Below are positions 15,101 through 23,173 of a stretch of 52,722 nucleotides of DNA, piece after piece. Both the position numbers and the translations under genes were made by a program. How positions within the stretch are numbered: the first letter of the stretch is position 1; the number at the start of each line of letters is the position of its first letter. The DNA lies in contig JAFUKI010000046.1 in the NCBI GenBank assembly GCA_017467815.1, positions 1-52,722 of the forward strand, written 5' to 3'. The notes below the pieces were generated by a model. The model was not told where the DNA came from, ran no database searches, and was given only the letters and a program-made list of their open reading frames with translations. The DNA comes from Clostridia bacterium (GTDB lineage Bacteria > Bacillota > Clostridia > Oscillospirales > CAG-272).

Positions 15101-16030
15101 TTACAGATGCTTTTCGAGGAACTGCATAATGTCCCCGCGCATTTCCGCACTTTCTCTGTGACCGAGAGGATAGCGCAGAATGGAGAACTTGTCGGAGGCG
15201 TCAAGCTGTGCATATACTTCGCCGACTTCACGTTCAATGCGATCCACCCCTTCTTGGGGGGTAAGTCCGTCATAAATACCTACAGTACCCAGGTGTGCGC
15301 GGGGGGCGATCAGAGCGTTGATCTGGGGAGAGGAGAAGTGGAGCAGGAGGCTCGGAATGTAGTAGTAAATACTGTGGTAATTGAGATGATCTCTGTGGAT
15401 CAGGGCATCAAAATCGGTGAGGCAGCAGATGTCCACACAAACCTTGATTCTTTCATCCAGCGCCGCAGTCCACCATGCCATGGTACTGCCCATGGACATA
15501 CCCATGGTTGCAATACGGGATGCATCCACGTCGTCACGGCTGCAGAGATAATCCAGACCGCGCAGATTGTCATATACCATACGCCCCCACATATATTCGC
15601 CCTTCCAGAGCATTTCCTTGTAGGTGTTGGCTTCTTCACGGCCGCTGCGTTCTCCGAAACACCACTGGTCAATGCAGAGTACCGCATATCCTTTGGCTGT
15701 CAGAGCTTCCGCATAGCTGGGGCGATACATATAGGACGCGGGATTCAGCAGTTCATCCTTGCCGACCTCATACATACCGCCGTGGGAATGGTTGAACAGA
15801 ACCGCCGGGAATACGCCATCTCCCTTGGGACGGGCAAAATACGCCGGAATAGGCTCACAACGGGGTTCATCCGCGGAGGTTTCGATGGTCAGGATCAGGC
15901 ATTCCAGAATAAAGTTTCCCTTGTCTTCCACGGATACCACTTTGCAGTGGATGGGATTGTTTCTGCCCGGCAGACGACCCATCAGGCTATACAGTTCTTC
16001 TCTGCGTGCTTGTAATTCTTTCAGTAACAT
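15101..16030 (-). CDS. Alpha/beta hydrolase (esterase-like)
   Basis: A 309-residue cytosolic alpha/beta hydrolase. The oxyanion-side motif FNHSHGG lies at 79-85, the nucleophile elbow GMSMG at 177-181 (S179), and the catalytic His candidate is H291 in YPLGHRES. It resembles the acetyl-xylan-esterase/dienelactone-hydrolase group, with a long lid segment around 95-150. It could remove acyl groups from sugars, but the substrate is not determinable. The start is ATG 16030 because AGGAG is 8 nt before it, whereas the ATG at 16036 is too close. It is a single-gene unit with a strong promoter (16119-16148). Confidence 0.8.
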   Translation of the reverse strand: MLLKELQARREELYSLMGRLPGRNNPIHCKVVSVEDKGNFILECLILTIETSADEPRCEPIPAYFARPKGDGVFPAVLFNHSHGGMYEVGKDELLNPASYMYRPSYAEALTAKGYAVLCIDQWCFGERSGREEANTYKEMLWKGEYMWGRMVYDNLRGLDYLCSRDDVDASRIATMGMSMGSTMAWWTAALDERIKVCVDICCLTDFDALIHRDHLNYHSIYYYIPSLLLHFSSPQINALIAPRAHLGTVGIYDGLTPQEGVDRIEREVGEVYAQLDASDKFSILRYPLGHRESAEMRGDIMQFLEKHL

Positions 16031-16118
16031 AATCATTTCTCCTGTGTTTAAATAATGATTTCAAACGTCAAACCATAGCGCTTTGCGCTTACGGAATATA
16101 ACAGAATTATACAGCTTT

Positions 16119-16148
16119 AGTATAACATGAGCGGAAATGTTTTGTCAA
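16119..16148 (-). promoter_or_regulatory. Promoter of the alpha/beta hydrolase gene
   Basis: Minus-strand TTGACA (16143-16148) and TATACT (16119-16124) are 18 bp apart, with TGT before the -10. The leader of about 80 nt contains a small AGCGC/GCGCT hairpin at about 16077-16089. The rest of 16031-16250 has no gene. Confidence 0.7.
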
Positions 16149-16250
16149 GGGTACACATTATGAAAACCGTGAACAACAGCATCGTGAAAACCGGATCAGC
16201 CGGAAAAATTACGTGTCAGCAGCAAAAAACGACCTGTCAGTATAAGCATA

Positions 16251-16279
16251 TTTACAAAAGAAAAAGTTCTTGTTATAAT
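16251..16279 (+). promoter_or_regulatory. Promoter of the LytTR gene pair
   Basis: TTTACA (16251-16256) and TATAAT (16274-16279) are 17 bp apart with a TG two bases before the -10. The start site is about 28 nt before the GTG at 16314. Confidence 0.7.
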
Positions 16280-16313
16280 ATATTTGCAAAGCCGGAAGAA
16301 AGGAGACAGCGCC

Positions 16314-16772
16314 GTGAAAATCAGGACGGAGACAGTGCCGGAAGGTGAAGAGGAAATTGTCATACGATGCAGGGAGAGAACGGAGAAGATCATGCTGCTG
16401 GAATCGCTGATCGAGAATGCAGTGAAAAGCCAAAGCGAAATTCCTCTGTACATCGGCAGAACGGAGTATTACATAAGCAAAAACGAAATTCTCTTTTTTG
16501 AAACCAGCGACGGAAAGGTGTACGCCCATACCGTAACGGGGATGTACGCCTCCGAGTACAGACTTTTTGAAGTGGAAAACATAATGCCTTCCTATTTTAT
16601 CCGCATCTCGAAATCCGCAATCGTAAATACAAAGCGCATCAGTTCTCTGCGCCGTGAACTTACGGGCAGCGGAGAGATCGGATTCAAAGGCTGTGACAAA
16701 AAAGTATATTTCTCGCGGGGATACTACAAATTTTTACGGGACAAAATTGAAGAAACGAGGTTGGGAATATGA
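16314..16772 (+). CDS. LytTR-domain transcriptional regulator
   Basis: A 152-residue protein made of a short N-terminal region with ETVPEGEEEIVIRC and a LytTR DNA-binding domain (about residues 45-150; EILFFETSDGKVYAHT, SYFIRISKSAIVNTKRI, VYFSRGYYKFLR). There is no receiver domain. The GTG at 16314 is chosen because AAAGGAG lies 9 nt upstream; the in-frame ATG at 16284 has no such site. It overlaps the next gene by 4 bp (ATGA). Stand-alone LytTR regulators paired with a membrane protein often respond to cell-envelope state, with the membrane partner controlling the regulator; that role is inferred here. Confidence 0.88.
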   Translation: MKIRTETVPEGEEEIVIRCRERTEKIMLLESLIENAVKSQSEIPLYIGRTEYYISKNEILFFETSDGKVYAHTVTGMYASEYRLFEVENIMPSYFIRISKSAIVNTKRISSLRRELTGSGEIGFKGCDKKVYFSRGYYKFLRDKIEETRLGI

Positions 16773-17437
16773 AAACAAAGAAGGTATTCTGGGGAATAGT
16801 CCTCATTGCAGCCGCCGTGCTGATCATTATCGACGCACTGGGCTTTTTATCCCCCATTTCAGGCATCATGGGAGAGATATCCTTGTTCCGTGCGGCTCTT
16901 GCACTGCTTTGCCTGTATTTTATTGTTACCAGAATCGCCAAAGGGAAGATCGCGCAGATATTCATCCCTCTTTCCCTGATATTCATGCTGTTCGAGAAAA
17001 ATATCGCCTTCCTTGTGAAATGGGAAAGTGAGAATATTATCTCCAATTTTCTGCTTCTGTTCTGTGCTTTGATCGTCACAATCGGCTGGGATATGATCTT
17101 CGGTAATCTCAAACTCAAGATAAAGACGGGGGAGTCAGTTGTGTATATCGACGGTTCTGATTTTTCGTCACGGCGATTCGCTGAAAACTTACTTGGAGAA
17201 TGCAACATTTATTTTGAGAATACCGACCAATACTGTGGGGACGGGATTCTTATCGTGGATAATTGTTTGGGAGAAATGAATATTCATGTTCCGTCTGCTT
17301 GGAAAATCGAACTTGATATAGAGAATGGTTTTGGCGATACAAGCCAGACAGGTTCCGGCACAGAGAACGGACCGAGACTGAGAATCGTCGGGAAAAACCG
17401 TCTCGGGGAAATCCTTGTAAAGGTTATCAATGTGTAA
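16769..17437 (+). CDS. LiaF-like membrane protein (DUF5668-type N-terminus)
   Basis: A 222-residue membrane protein. Four hydrophobic segments lie at about residues 7-25, 38-56, 63-82 and 88-108. They are followed by a soluble beta-rich domain (about 115-222) like the C-terminal domain of LiaF/VraT-type proteins (LGECNIYFENTD, DNCLGEMNIHVP, NRLGEILVKV repeats of a parallel-strand pattern). LiaF proteins restrain envelope-stress signalling. The gene overlaps the LytTR regulator by 4 bp, so it is likely the sensor or anti-regulator partner. A terminator follows directly. Confidence 0.75.
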   Translation: MKTKKVFWGIVLIAAAVLIIIDALGFLSPISGIMGEISLFRAALALLCLYFIVTRIAKGKIAQIFIPLSLIFMLFEKNIAFLVKWESENIISNFLLLFCALIVTIGWDMIFGNLKLKIKTGESVVYIDGSDFSSRRFAENLLGECNIYFENTDQYCGDGILIVDNCLGEMNIHVPSAWKIELDIENGFGDTSQTGSGTENGPRLRIVGKNRLGEILVKVINV

Positions 17438-17453
17438 ATACATATACAAAAGG

Positions 17454-17485
17454 GAAACAGATCCATGTGTCTGTTTCTTTTTTTG
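17454..17485 (+). terminator. Terminator of the LytTR/LiaF-like operon
   Basis: GAAACAGA (17454-17461) pairs with TCTGTTTC (17470-17477), followed by seven T residues. Confidence 0.85.
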
Positions 17486-17616
17486 ACTATCTCCTATTTT
17501 GAAATATGCAAAAACGCCGCGCAAAAAGGTATTTCCCCTTCCGATCCGGCATATGGATGAATATTACAGCGGCATTAGCGGCATAGTATGTAGTAGTATG
17601 TACTGCGGAGGAAATT

Positions 17617-19443
17617 ATGTGTGGTATTATTGGATTTACAGGGAATGAGAAAGCAATTCCGAAACTGGTAGAGGGGCTGGCGGCACTGGAATACCGGGGG
17701 TATGATTCGGCAGGAGTCGCGTATTTCGGCGGCGGAATCCTGCAGACGGTGAAAGCGAAGGGAAGACTGACAAACCTTGCGGCACGACTGGAGAATATCG
17801 CCGGAGAGGGAATCACCGCAGGGATCGGACATACCAGATGGGCAACCCACGGAGAAGTGTCCGACGTGAATTCCCATCCCCACGGAAATCAGAGAACCTG
17901 CGGCGTCCATAACGGCATCATCGAAAACTACAGCGAACTGTCCGCATATCTGGAAACGGAAGGATATACCTTTGCTTCCGATACAGATACGGAAAGAGCC
18001 ATTCTCCTGATCGACTTTCTCTATACCCGGACAGGCGACCCGGTGCGCGCCATGCAGGAGGCGGCTGAACGGATCAAGGGTTCTTTTGCCTTTGCGGTCA
18101 TGTTCAGTGAACGACCCGATAGCATTTACGCCATGCGCCGGGACAGTCCGCTGCTGGCATCCCCCTCGGATGTGGGAATGTTTATCGCATCGGATATTTC
18201 CGCGGTGCTGGGATATACCCGGCGGTTTGCCCGGATCGAAGAAGGGGAAGTGGCGGTACTGACGCGGGACAGCATAGAATATTACACCCGTGACGGCAAA
18301 CGGCTGACGAAAGAGTACGAAACGACCCCATGGAATCCGGAAGCCGCGGAACGTGGTGGCTATGCCCATTTCATGATCAAGGAAATCCACGAAGAACCGA
18401 CAGTCGTCTCCGGCACCGTCAGACCGCGTATCCGGGATCGGCTGCCATACCTCGACCTGCCCCTTCTGACGGCGGAGAGAATCCAGAGCATCCGGCAGAT
18501 CCATATCGCAGCCTGCGGTACCGCCATGCACGCCGGACTGATCGGAAAATACGCTGTAGAAAAACTGGCGCGTATCCCGGTGAATGTGGAGATCGCTTCG
18601 GAATTCCGCTACCGGAACCCCATCCTGCAGCCGGATGATCTGGTAATACTCATTTCCCAGTCGGGGGAAACCGCGGATACCCTGGCGGCACTGCGGCTTG
18701 CCAAATCGAAGGGCGTGCCGACACTGGCAGTGGTCAATGTCCCCGGTTCAGCCATCGCCAGAGAAGCGGATGCAGTGCTGTATACATGGGCAGGACCGGA
18801 AATCGCGGTAGCCAGTACCAAAGCCTATTCCGTCCAGATCGCACTGCTGTACCTTCTGTCCATCCACTTCGGCAAAGCGATGGGCACCATAACAGAAGCG
18901 GAAACCCGGAATCTCTGCGAAGAACTGGCAAATGCCCATCAGTATATCGAAAAATCCCTGGGACTTGCCGATCACTGCCGCAGTATCGCGGAAATTTATA
19001 AAAATCACAGAAATATTTTCTTCATCGGCAGAGGACGGGACTTCGCCCTCAGCATGGAAGCGGCGCTGAAAATGAAGGAAATCTCCTATATCCACTGCGA
19101 AGCCTACGCAGCAGGCGAATTGAAGCACGGCACCATCTCCCTGATTGAAAAAGGGACTCCTGTTGTGGCATTTGCAACAGAGTCCGCAGTTTTCGATAAA
19201 ATGATCAGCAATATCAAAGAAGTAAGATCCCGTGGTGCCAGAGTACTTTTGTTCGTGCCGGAGGGATATGCCATACCGGAGGACACCGCAGACGATATCA
19301 TACGCCTGCCGGACATTCCGGAAGTGTTCATGCCCCTCTGTGCGGCTGCCCCTGCCCAGCTGCTGGCATACTATACCGCCGTGGAACTGGGCTGTGACGT
19401 GGATAAACCAAGAAATCTGGCAAAGTCTGTCACGGTGGAATGA
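17617..19443 (+). CDS. glmS: Glutamine-fructose-6-phosphate aminotransferase (isomerising)
   Basis: The 608-residue protein is a full GlmS. It converts fructose-6-phosphate and glutamine to glucosamine-6-phosphate, the first step of UDP-GlcNAc and peptidoglycan synthesis. The N-terminal glutaminase domain begins MCGIIGFTG with nucleophile C2 and carries GHTRWATHG and HNGIIENY. Two SIS domains follow (SQSGETADT; SIRQIHIAACGTA), and the C-terminus DKPRNLAKSVTVE is that of the isomerase domain. GGAGG lies 6 nt before the ATG. Upstream, TTGACT (17483-17488) could be part of a weak promoter overlapping the previous terminator. The 180-nt leader contains no recognisable glmS ribozyme core. Confidence 0.97.
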   Translation: MCGIIGFTGNEKAIPKLVEGLAALEYRGYDSAGVAYFGGGILQTVKAKGRLTNLAARLENIAGEGITAGIGHTRWATHGEVSDVNSHPHGNQRTCGVHNGIIENYSELSAYLETEGYTFASDTDTERAILLIDFLYTRTGDPVRAMQEAAERIKGSFAFAVMFSERPDSIYAMRRDSPLLASPSDVGMFIASDISAVLGYTRRFARIEEGEVAVLTRDSIEYYTRDGKRLTKEYETTPWNPEAAERGGYAHFMIKEIHEEPTVVSGTVRPRIRDRLPYLDLPLLTAERIQSIRQIHIAACGTAMHAGLIGKYAVEKLARIPVNVEIASEFRYRNPILQPDDLVILISQSGETADTLAALRLAKSKGVPTLAVVNVPGSAIAREADAVLYTWAGPEIAVASTKAYSVQIALLYLLSIHFGKAMGTITEAETRNLCEELANAHQYIEKSLGLADHCRSIAEIYKNHRNIFFIGRGRDFALSMEAALKMKEISYIHCEAYAAGELKHGTISLIEKGTPVVAFATESAVFDKMISNIKEVRSRGARVLLFVPEGYAIPEDTADDIIRLPDIPEVFMPLCAAAPAQLLAYYTAVELGCDVDKPRNLAKSVTVE

Positions 19444-19455
19444 GATGGTATTTAG

Positions 19456-19585
19456 CAGGTGGGAAGAAACTTCTTGTAAAAAACTTCCTCCCACCTGAAG
19501 TTTGCACAGCAATTCTCCGGCACTCTCCCTTTCTGTAAAATCCCTTTTTCCAAAAACTTTGAAAAAAGGGATTTTAAAACAGAAA
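19456..19585 (+). terminator. glmS 3' hairpins (third copy of the dispersed repeat)
   Basis: Hairpin A: CAGGTGGGA (19456-19464) with TCCCACCTG (19489-19497), imperfect inward. Hairpin B: TTTCTGT-AAAATCCCTTTTT (from 19530) with the AAAAAGGGATTTT region ending at 19585. Both are similar to the pair at 379-465. They would terminate glmS. The rest of 19586-19777 shows only a short GTCCA/TGGAC repeat. Confidence 0.65.
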
Positions 19586-19777
19586 TATTGGATTGATTTT
19601 GGATTATCGACAGATGAACGATGATCTTTTTCCTTTTGCCAGACATTCAGAAGCACCATCCATATGACTTTTCAGAATATTAACTGTCCAGTTCATGGAC
19701 GGAGTCAAAGGTTCGGGCATGGTTACTCTATACAGTCACCATATCAGGGTCTTCTTATAGAATCCAATCGGATAGCC

Positions 19778-20578
19778 TTATCGGAAGGGATTGAATTTCT
19801 GATCTTCATCCAGACCCAGCTTGTCAATGATCATCAGACCGTTCTGGTAAGCCGGTTCCAGATTTTTCGGATGATGGGCGTCGGAGCCGAAGTAGAAACG
19901 GCAGTCACATTCCGCCGCGATACGATAGATCCGCAGTGCCCGATCCAGCTGTTCGTCGGTGTAGCAGGACACGGGAACATTCAATTCCACACCCATCCCC
20001 AGCTTTGCGGTCTTGGCAAACAACCGCTTGAACTCATCATCGGGAATGGATTCCATGATCTCCAGACGGGTTGTTCCCTGATCCTTGAATCCGTGGAGAC
20101 AAATACCGTCCAGATGCGCGATACCCATTTTGTGGAAGGGCAGATCCGCGTTCAGCAGAATGTCCCATCTTTCCACATACAGGCGGGTAAGTGTTTTCAG
20201 ATCGCCCACGTCTTCCTGACGGATTGTACTGCCCACGAGATGCAGATGGTCTGTGGGGACAATGATAAAATCCAATTTCTCAGCGGTTTTGCGGGAAATA
20301 CCGATCGTTGCGTTGATATCCATTTCCGCTTCACACCCGAAATGCATCTTGGTGATGGGGGACTCAGGCAGGGGAAGCCACTTGGATATATGTGCATATC
20401 CGGGCCAGAATGTAGTGCCGGGAATGGTTTCATCCCAGAAATGATCGGCAAGTCCAACGTGTTTCATGCCATGTTCCTCGGCGTAGCGGAGAATGGTCTC
20501 CGGCGTCTGGTTGGGATCAGAAGAGCAGGGGGACAGCTGTGTGTGAATATGTAAATCGTGATCCAACTGAAATTTCAT
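19778..20578 (-). CDS. PHP-domain phosphatase (histidinol-phosphatase-like)
   Basis: A 266-residue PHP protein with the metal-binding motifs HDLHIHTQLSPCS (7-19), GLADHFWDE (42-50), EAEMD around residue 84 and FGSDAHHP near the C-terminus. PHP enzymes hydrolyse phosphate monoesters with a trinuclear metal site. The sequence resembles the HisK-type/YcdX group, but the position as last gene of a glycan-degradation operon suggests a sugar phosphate rather than histidinol phosphate. It begins 11 bp after the GH3 stop; AAAGGAGAACACC precedes the ATG. Confidence 0.8.
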   Translation of the reverse strand: MKFQLDHDLHIHTQLSPCSSDPNQTPETILRYAEEHGMKHVGLADHFWDETIPGTTFWPGYAHISKWLPLPESPITKMHFGCEAEMDINATIGISRKTAEKLDFIIVPTDHLHLVGSTIRQEDVGDLKTLTRLYVERWDILLNADLPFHKMGIAHLDGICLHGFKDQGTTRLEIMESIPDDEFKRLFAKTAKLGMGVELNVPVSCYTDEQLDRALRIYRIAAECDCRFYFGSDAHHPKNLEPAYQNGLMIIDKLGLDEDQKFNPFR

Positions 20579-20589
20579 GGTGTTCTCCT

Positions 20590-22473
20590 TTATTGTTGGT
20601 CAAAGCGGATCGTTGCGGTCTCGCCCGTTTTCAGGAATACTTTCCGGAATCCGCAGAGATTTTTGTGAGGGATGTATTCAAATTTCAATACGGAATAAGC
20701 GGTATCGCAGCTGCCGGCGTTTGTCAGTTCCACCGTGTTTTCATCCAGCCAGTTTTCGGTAATTTCCGAATAGGTAAGACCATAGCCGAATTCGTATACA
20801 GGGGTACCTTCGTAGAATTTGTAGGTACGGTTTTTCATGGAATAATCCGTAAAATCGGGCAGATCATTCCCGTCAGCGTAGAAGGTAACGGGCAGTCTGC
20901 CGGAAGGGGAGACAGTACCGAACAGAATATCGGCAAGCGCCAGTCCGCCCATAGCACCGGGATAGAAACACTGAATGATTCCGTCGCAGACTTCCTTCTG
21001 GCGGGAAAGATTGACACTGCTGCCGCTGACATTCACGAATACCATGGGTTTCCCCAGCGCGGCAATCTTTTCAAACAGCTTTTTCTGTACGGCGGGAAGC
21101 TCCAGATCCGGCTTGTCTCCGCCAAAGAAACTCATGGCACCCGGATCGCATTCTTCTCCTTCGAAGGTTGGATCCAGTCCCATGCACAGAATCACCACAT
21201 CTGCGTGTTTGGCAGCAACGATGGCTTCCCGTTCACTGCAGCAGCTTGTGTTCAGAGAGGTAGAGTATCCTTCTTCGACAATGTGGCATCCTTTGGAATA
21301 GATCACATCCGCGTATTCCTGTATGCCTCTGAGCAGGGTGTAGTATACGGAGGGAAAACCGTTATAATTGCCCAGCAGTACCGTCTTGGAATCTGCATTG
21401 GGTCCGATTACTGCCACTTTTTTGTTCCTGTCCAGGGGAAGAATGCCGTTGTTTTTCAGAAGCACTATACTTTCCTGTGCCATTCTGCGGTTCAGATCCC
21501 GGTGTTCTTTGCATTCTATGACACTGAAGGGAATTTTGTCGTATTCACAGTCGTCATCGAACATTCCCAGACGGAACCGGGCGGTAAAGAGCTTGGTGAC
21601 CACTTCGGTGATGGTTTCTTCCGTCACCAGTCCCCGTTCCACCGCTTCCATAAGGGAATAATAGGCAGGACCGCATTCCAGTTCGCATCCGCTGTTTACC
21701 GCAAGAGCGGCACTTTCCGCAGCATCGTTTGTGTAGTGGAAGTGCAGATGGGCATCGCTGACTGCGCCGCAGTCGGATACTACATACCCGTCGAACCCGA
21801 ATTTTTCCCGAAGAATATCGTGCAGCAGCGTCTTGCTCGCACAGCACGCCTCGCCGTTCAGACTGTTGTAAGCACCCATAACAGCGGAGGGCGAAGCGTG
21901 GTCGATACAGTATTGGAAAGCCCACAGATAGGTTTCATACAGATCTTTCTCACTGACTTCCACACAAAATCCACGTCTGCCCTGTTCCGGACCGCTGTGT
22001 ACCGCAAAATGCTTGATCGTGGAATCCAGCTTCCGGTACTTGCCGTTACCCTGTAATCCCTTGATAAATGCCGTACCCATGCGTCCGGTCAGATAGGGGT
22101 CTTCTCCGTAAGTCTCATGCCCTCTGCCCCATCTGGGATCTCTGAAAATATTGGGGGACCAGAAGGTAAGTCCCTGGTATTGCAGGGTCTCGCCGAACTG
22201 CTTGTATTCGTTGTACTGTGCCCGTGCTTCGTCGGATATGGCTTCTGCTGTTTTGTTCAGCAGATCTGTATTGAAACTTGCCGCCATACCGATGGATTGG
22301 GGGAAAACGGTAGCAGTACCGGCACCGCCCACCCCATGGAGACATTCGTTCCACCAGACGTAGGCGGGAATTCCCAGCCGTTCAATGGCAGGCGCAACGT
22401 GCCACATCTGGGAAATTTTTTCTTCCAATGTCATCTGCGCCACAAGTTCTTCGGCACGCTGTCGAAACGTCAT
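20590..22473 (-). CDS. GH3 family beta-glycosidase
   Basis: A 627-residue GH3 enzyme. The (alpha/beta)8 domain contains SPNIFRDPRWGRGHETYGEDP (split at about 106-126), KHFAVHSGPEQGR and the nucleophile region GYVVSDCGA (D234). The C-terminal sandwich has NRKMAQESIVLLKNNG-like NRRMAQESIVLLKNNG and FVNVSGSSVNLS, followed by PSGRLPVTFY and YEFGYGLTYS. Likely a beta-glucosidase or beta-xylosidase acting on small oligosaccharides in the cytosol; no signal peptide is present. The ATG at 22473 has AAGGAG 9 nt upstream; the longer frame to 22518 overlaps the previous gene and lacks a site. Confidence 0.92.
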   Translation of the reverse strand: MTFRQRAEELVAQMTLEEKISQMWHVAPAIERLGIPAYVWWNECLHGVGGAGTATVFPQSIGMAASFNTDLLNKTAEAISDEARAQYNEYKQFGETLQYQGLTFWSPNIFRDPRWGRGHETYGEDPYLTGRMGTAFIKGLQGNGKYRKLDSTIKHFAVHSGPEQGRRGFCVEVSEKDLYETYLWAFQYCIDHASPSAVMGAYNSLNGEACCASKTLLHDILREKFGFDGYVVSDCGAVSDAHLHFHYTNDAAESAALAVNSGCELECGPAYYSLMEAVERGLVTEETITEVVTKLFTARFRLGMFDDDCEYDKIPFSVIECKEHRDLNRRMAQESIVLLKNNGILPLDRNKKVAVIGPNADSKTVLLGNYNGFPSVYYTLLRGIQEYADVIYSKGCHIVEEGYSTSLNTSCCSEREAIVAAKHADVVILCMGLDPTFEGEECDPGAMSFFGGDKPDLELPAVQKKLFEKIAALGKPMVFVNVSGSSVNLSRQKEVCDGIIQCFYPGAMGGLALADILFGTVSPSGRLPVTFYADGNDLPDFTDYSMKNRTYKFYEGTPVYEFGYGLTYSEITENWLDENTVELTNAGSCDTAYSVLKFEYIPHKNLCGFRKVFLKTGETATIRFDQQ

Positions 22474-22510
22474 CGTCAGATTCTCCTTGTTTTGTTGCAT
22501 ATATGGGCAG

Positions 22511-23143
22511 TCAGTCAAGATCTTCGATCTCCCGGAAAACCTTCATCCATTCTCTGGCGATGAGTTCGTGACCGGCGGTAGTAGGATGAACACCGTCACT
22601 CAGCCAGTATTCGTCGGAGACCAGTTTTGCTGCCTCTGTGAATTTATCCTGCAGCTCGATAAAGGGCAGATCGTGTTTTTGTGCCAGCAGTCTGGATTTC
22701 TCTGCAAGTTTACGTACTTCGTTAGAAAAATCTTCCCAGTGTTCCTTGGTGGCGGCACCATTCAGAACAAAGGGTTCGAGAATGATCATTTTTGTATCCG
22801 GTAAGGCTTCCTTTACTTCTTCGATAAGCATATCGTAGATCTTGTAGTATTTCTCCGGTGCTACACCGTTCTTCTTTGAGAATTCATGCCATACGTCATT
22901 GACACCGATGAGAATGCTCATAATATCCGGCTTGAGGTTGATGATATCGCTTTTGATACGGGCGTACAGATCCACAATGCGGTTTCCGCTGATACCGCGG
23001 TTCAGCACTTTATACTGTCCGGGATAGTCATGACCGATCCGACCGTTGAGTAAAGTAGGATATCCATAACCCATAGGCAGATCGTACTCTCTGGAACGGC
23101 CGGCATCTGTGATGGAGTCACCTTGTAATAAAATTGTTTTCAT
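22511..23143 (-). CDS. SGNH/GDSL hydrolase
   Basis: A 210-residue SGNH hydrolase. Block I is LLQGDSITDAG with S10, block II has RGISGN, block III IGVNDVW, and block V LSDGVHPTTAGH with the Asp-His pair. Such enzymes remove acetyl or other acyl groups; many in glycan loci are carbohydrate deacetylases. No signal peptide is present. It lies in the 16-gene run between the GH3 gene and an unknown protein, 37 and 30 bp away, so deacylation of imported oligosaccharides is the inferred role. Confidence 0.85.
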   Translation of the reverse strand: MKTILLQGDSITDAGRSREYDLPMGYGYPTLLNGRIGHDYPGQYKVLNRGISGNRIVDLYARIKSDIINLKPDIMSILIGVNDVWHEFSKKNGVAPEKYYKIYDMLIEEVKEALPDTKMIILEPFVLNGAATKEHWEDFSNEVRKLAEKSRLLAQKHDLPFIELQDKFTEAAKLVSDEYWLSDGVHPTTAGHELIAREWMKVFREIEDLD

Positions 23144-23173
23144 AGCTTTATTCCTCCTGCAAATAAGTATGTT

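Noticed and set aside
17438..17616. glmS ribozyme upstream of glmS
   Set aside because: The short leader (17485-17616) lacks a recognisable ribozyme core and its pseudoknot sequences; only a terminator and weak promoter are seen.
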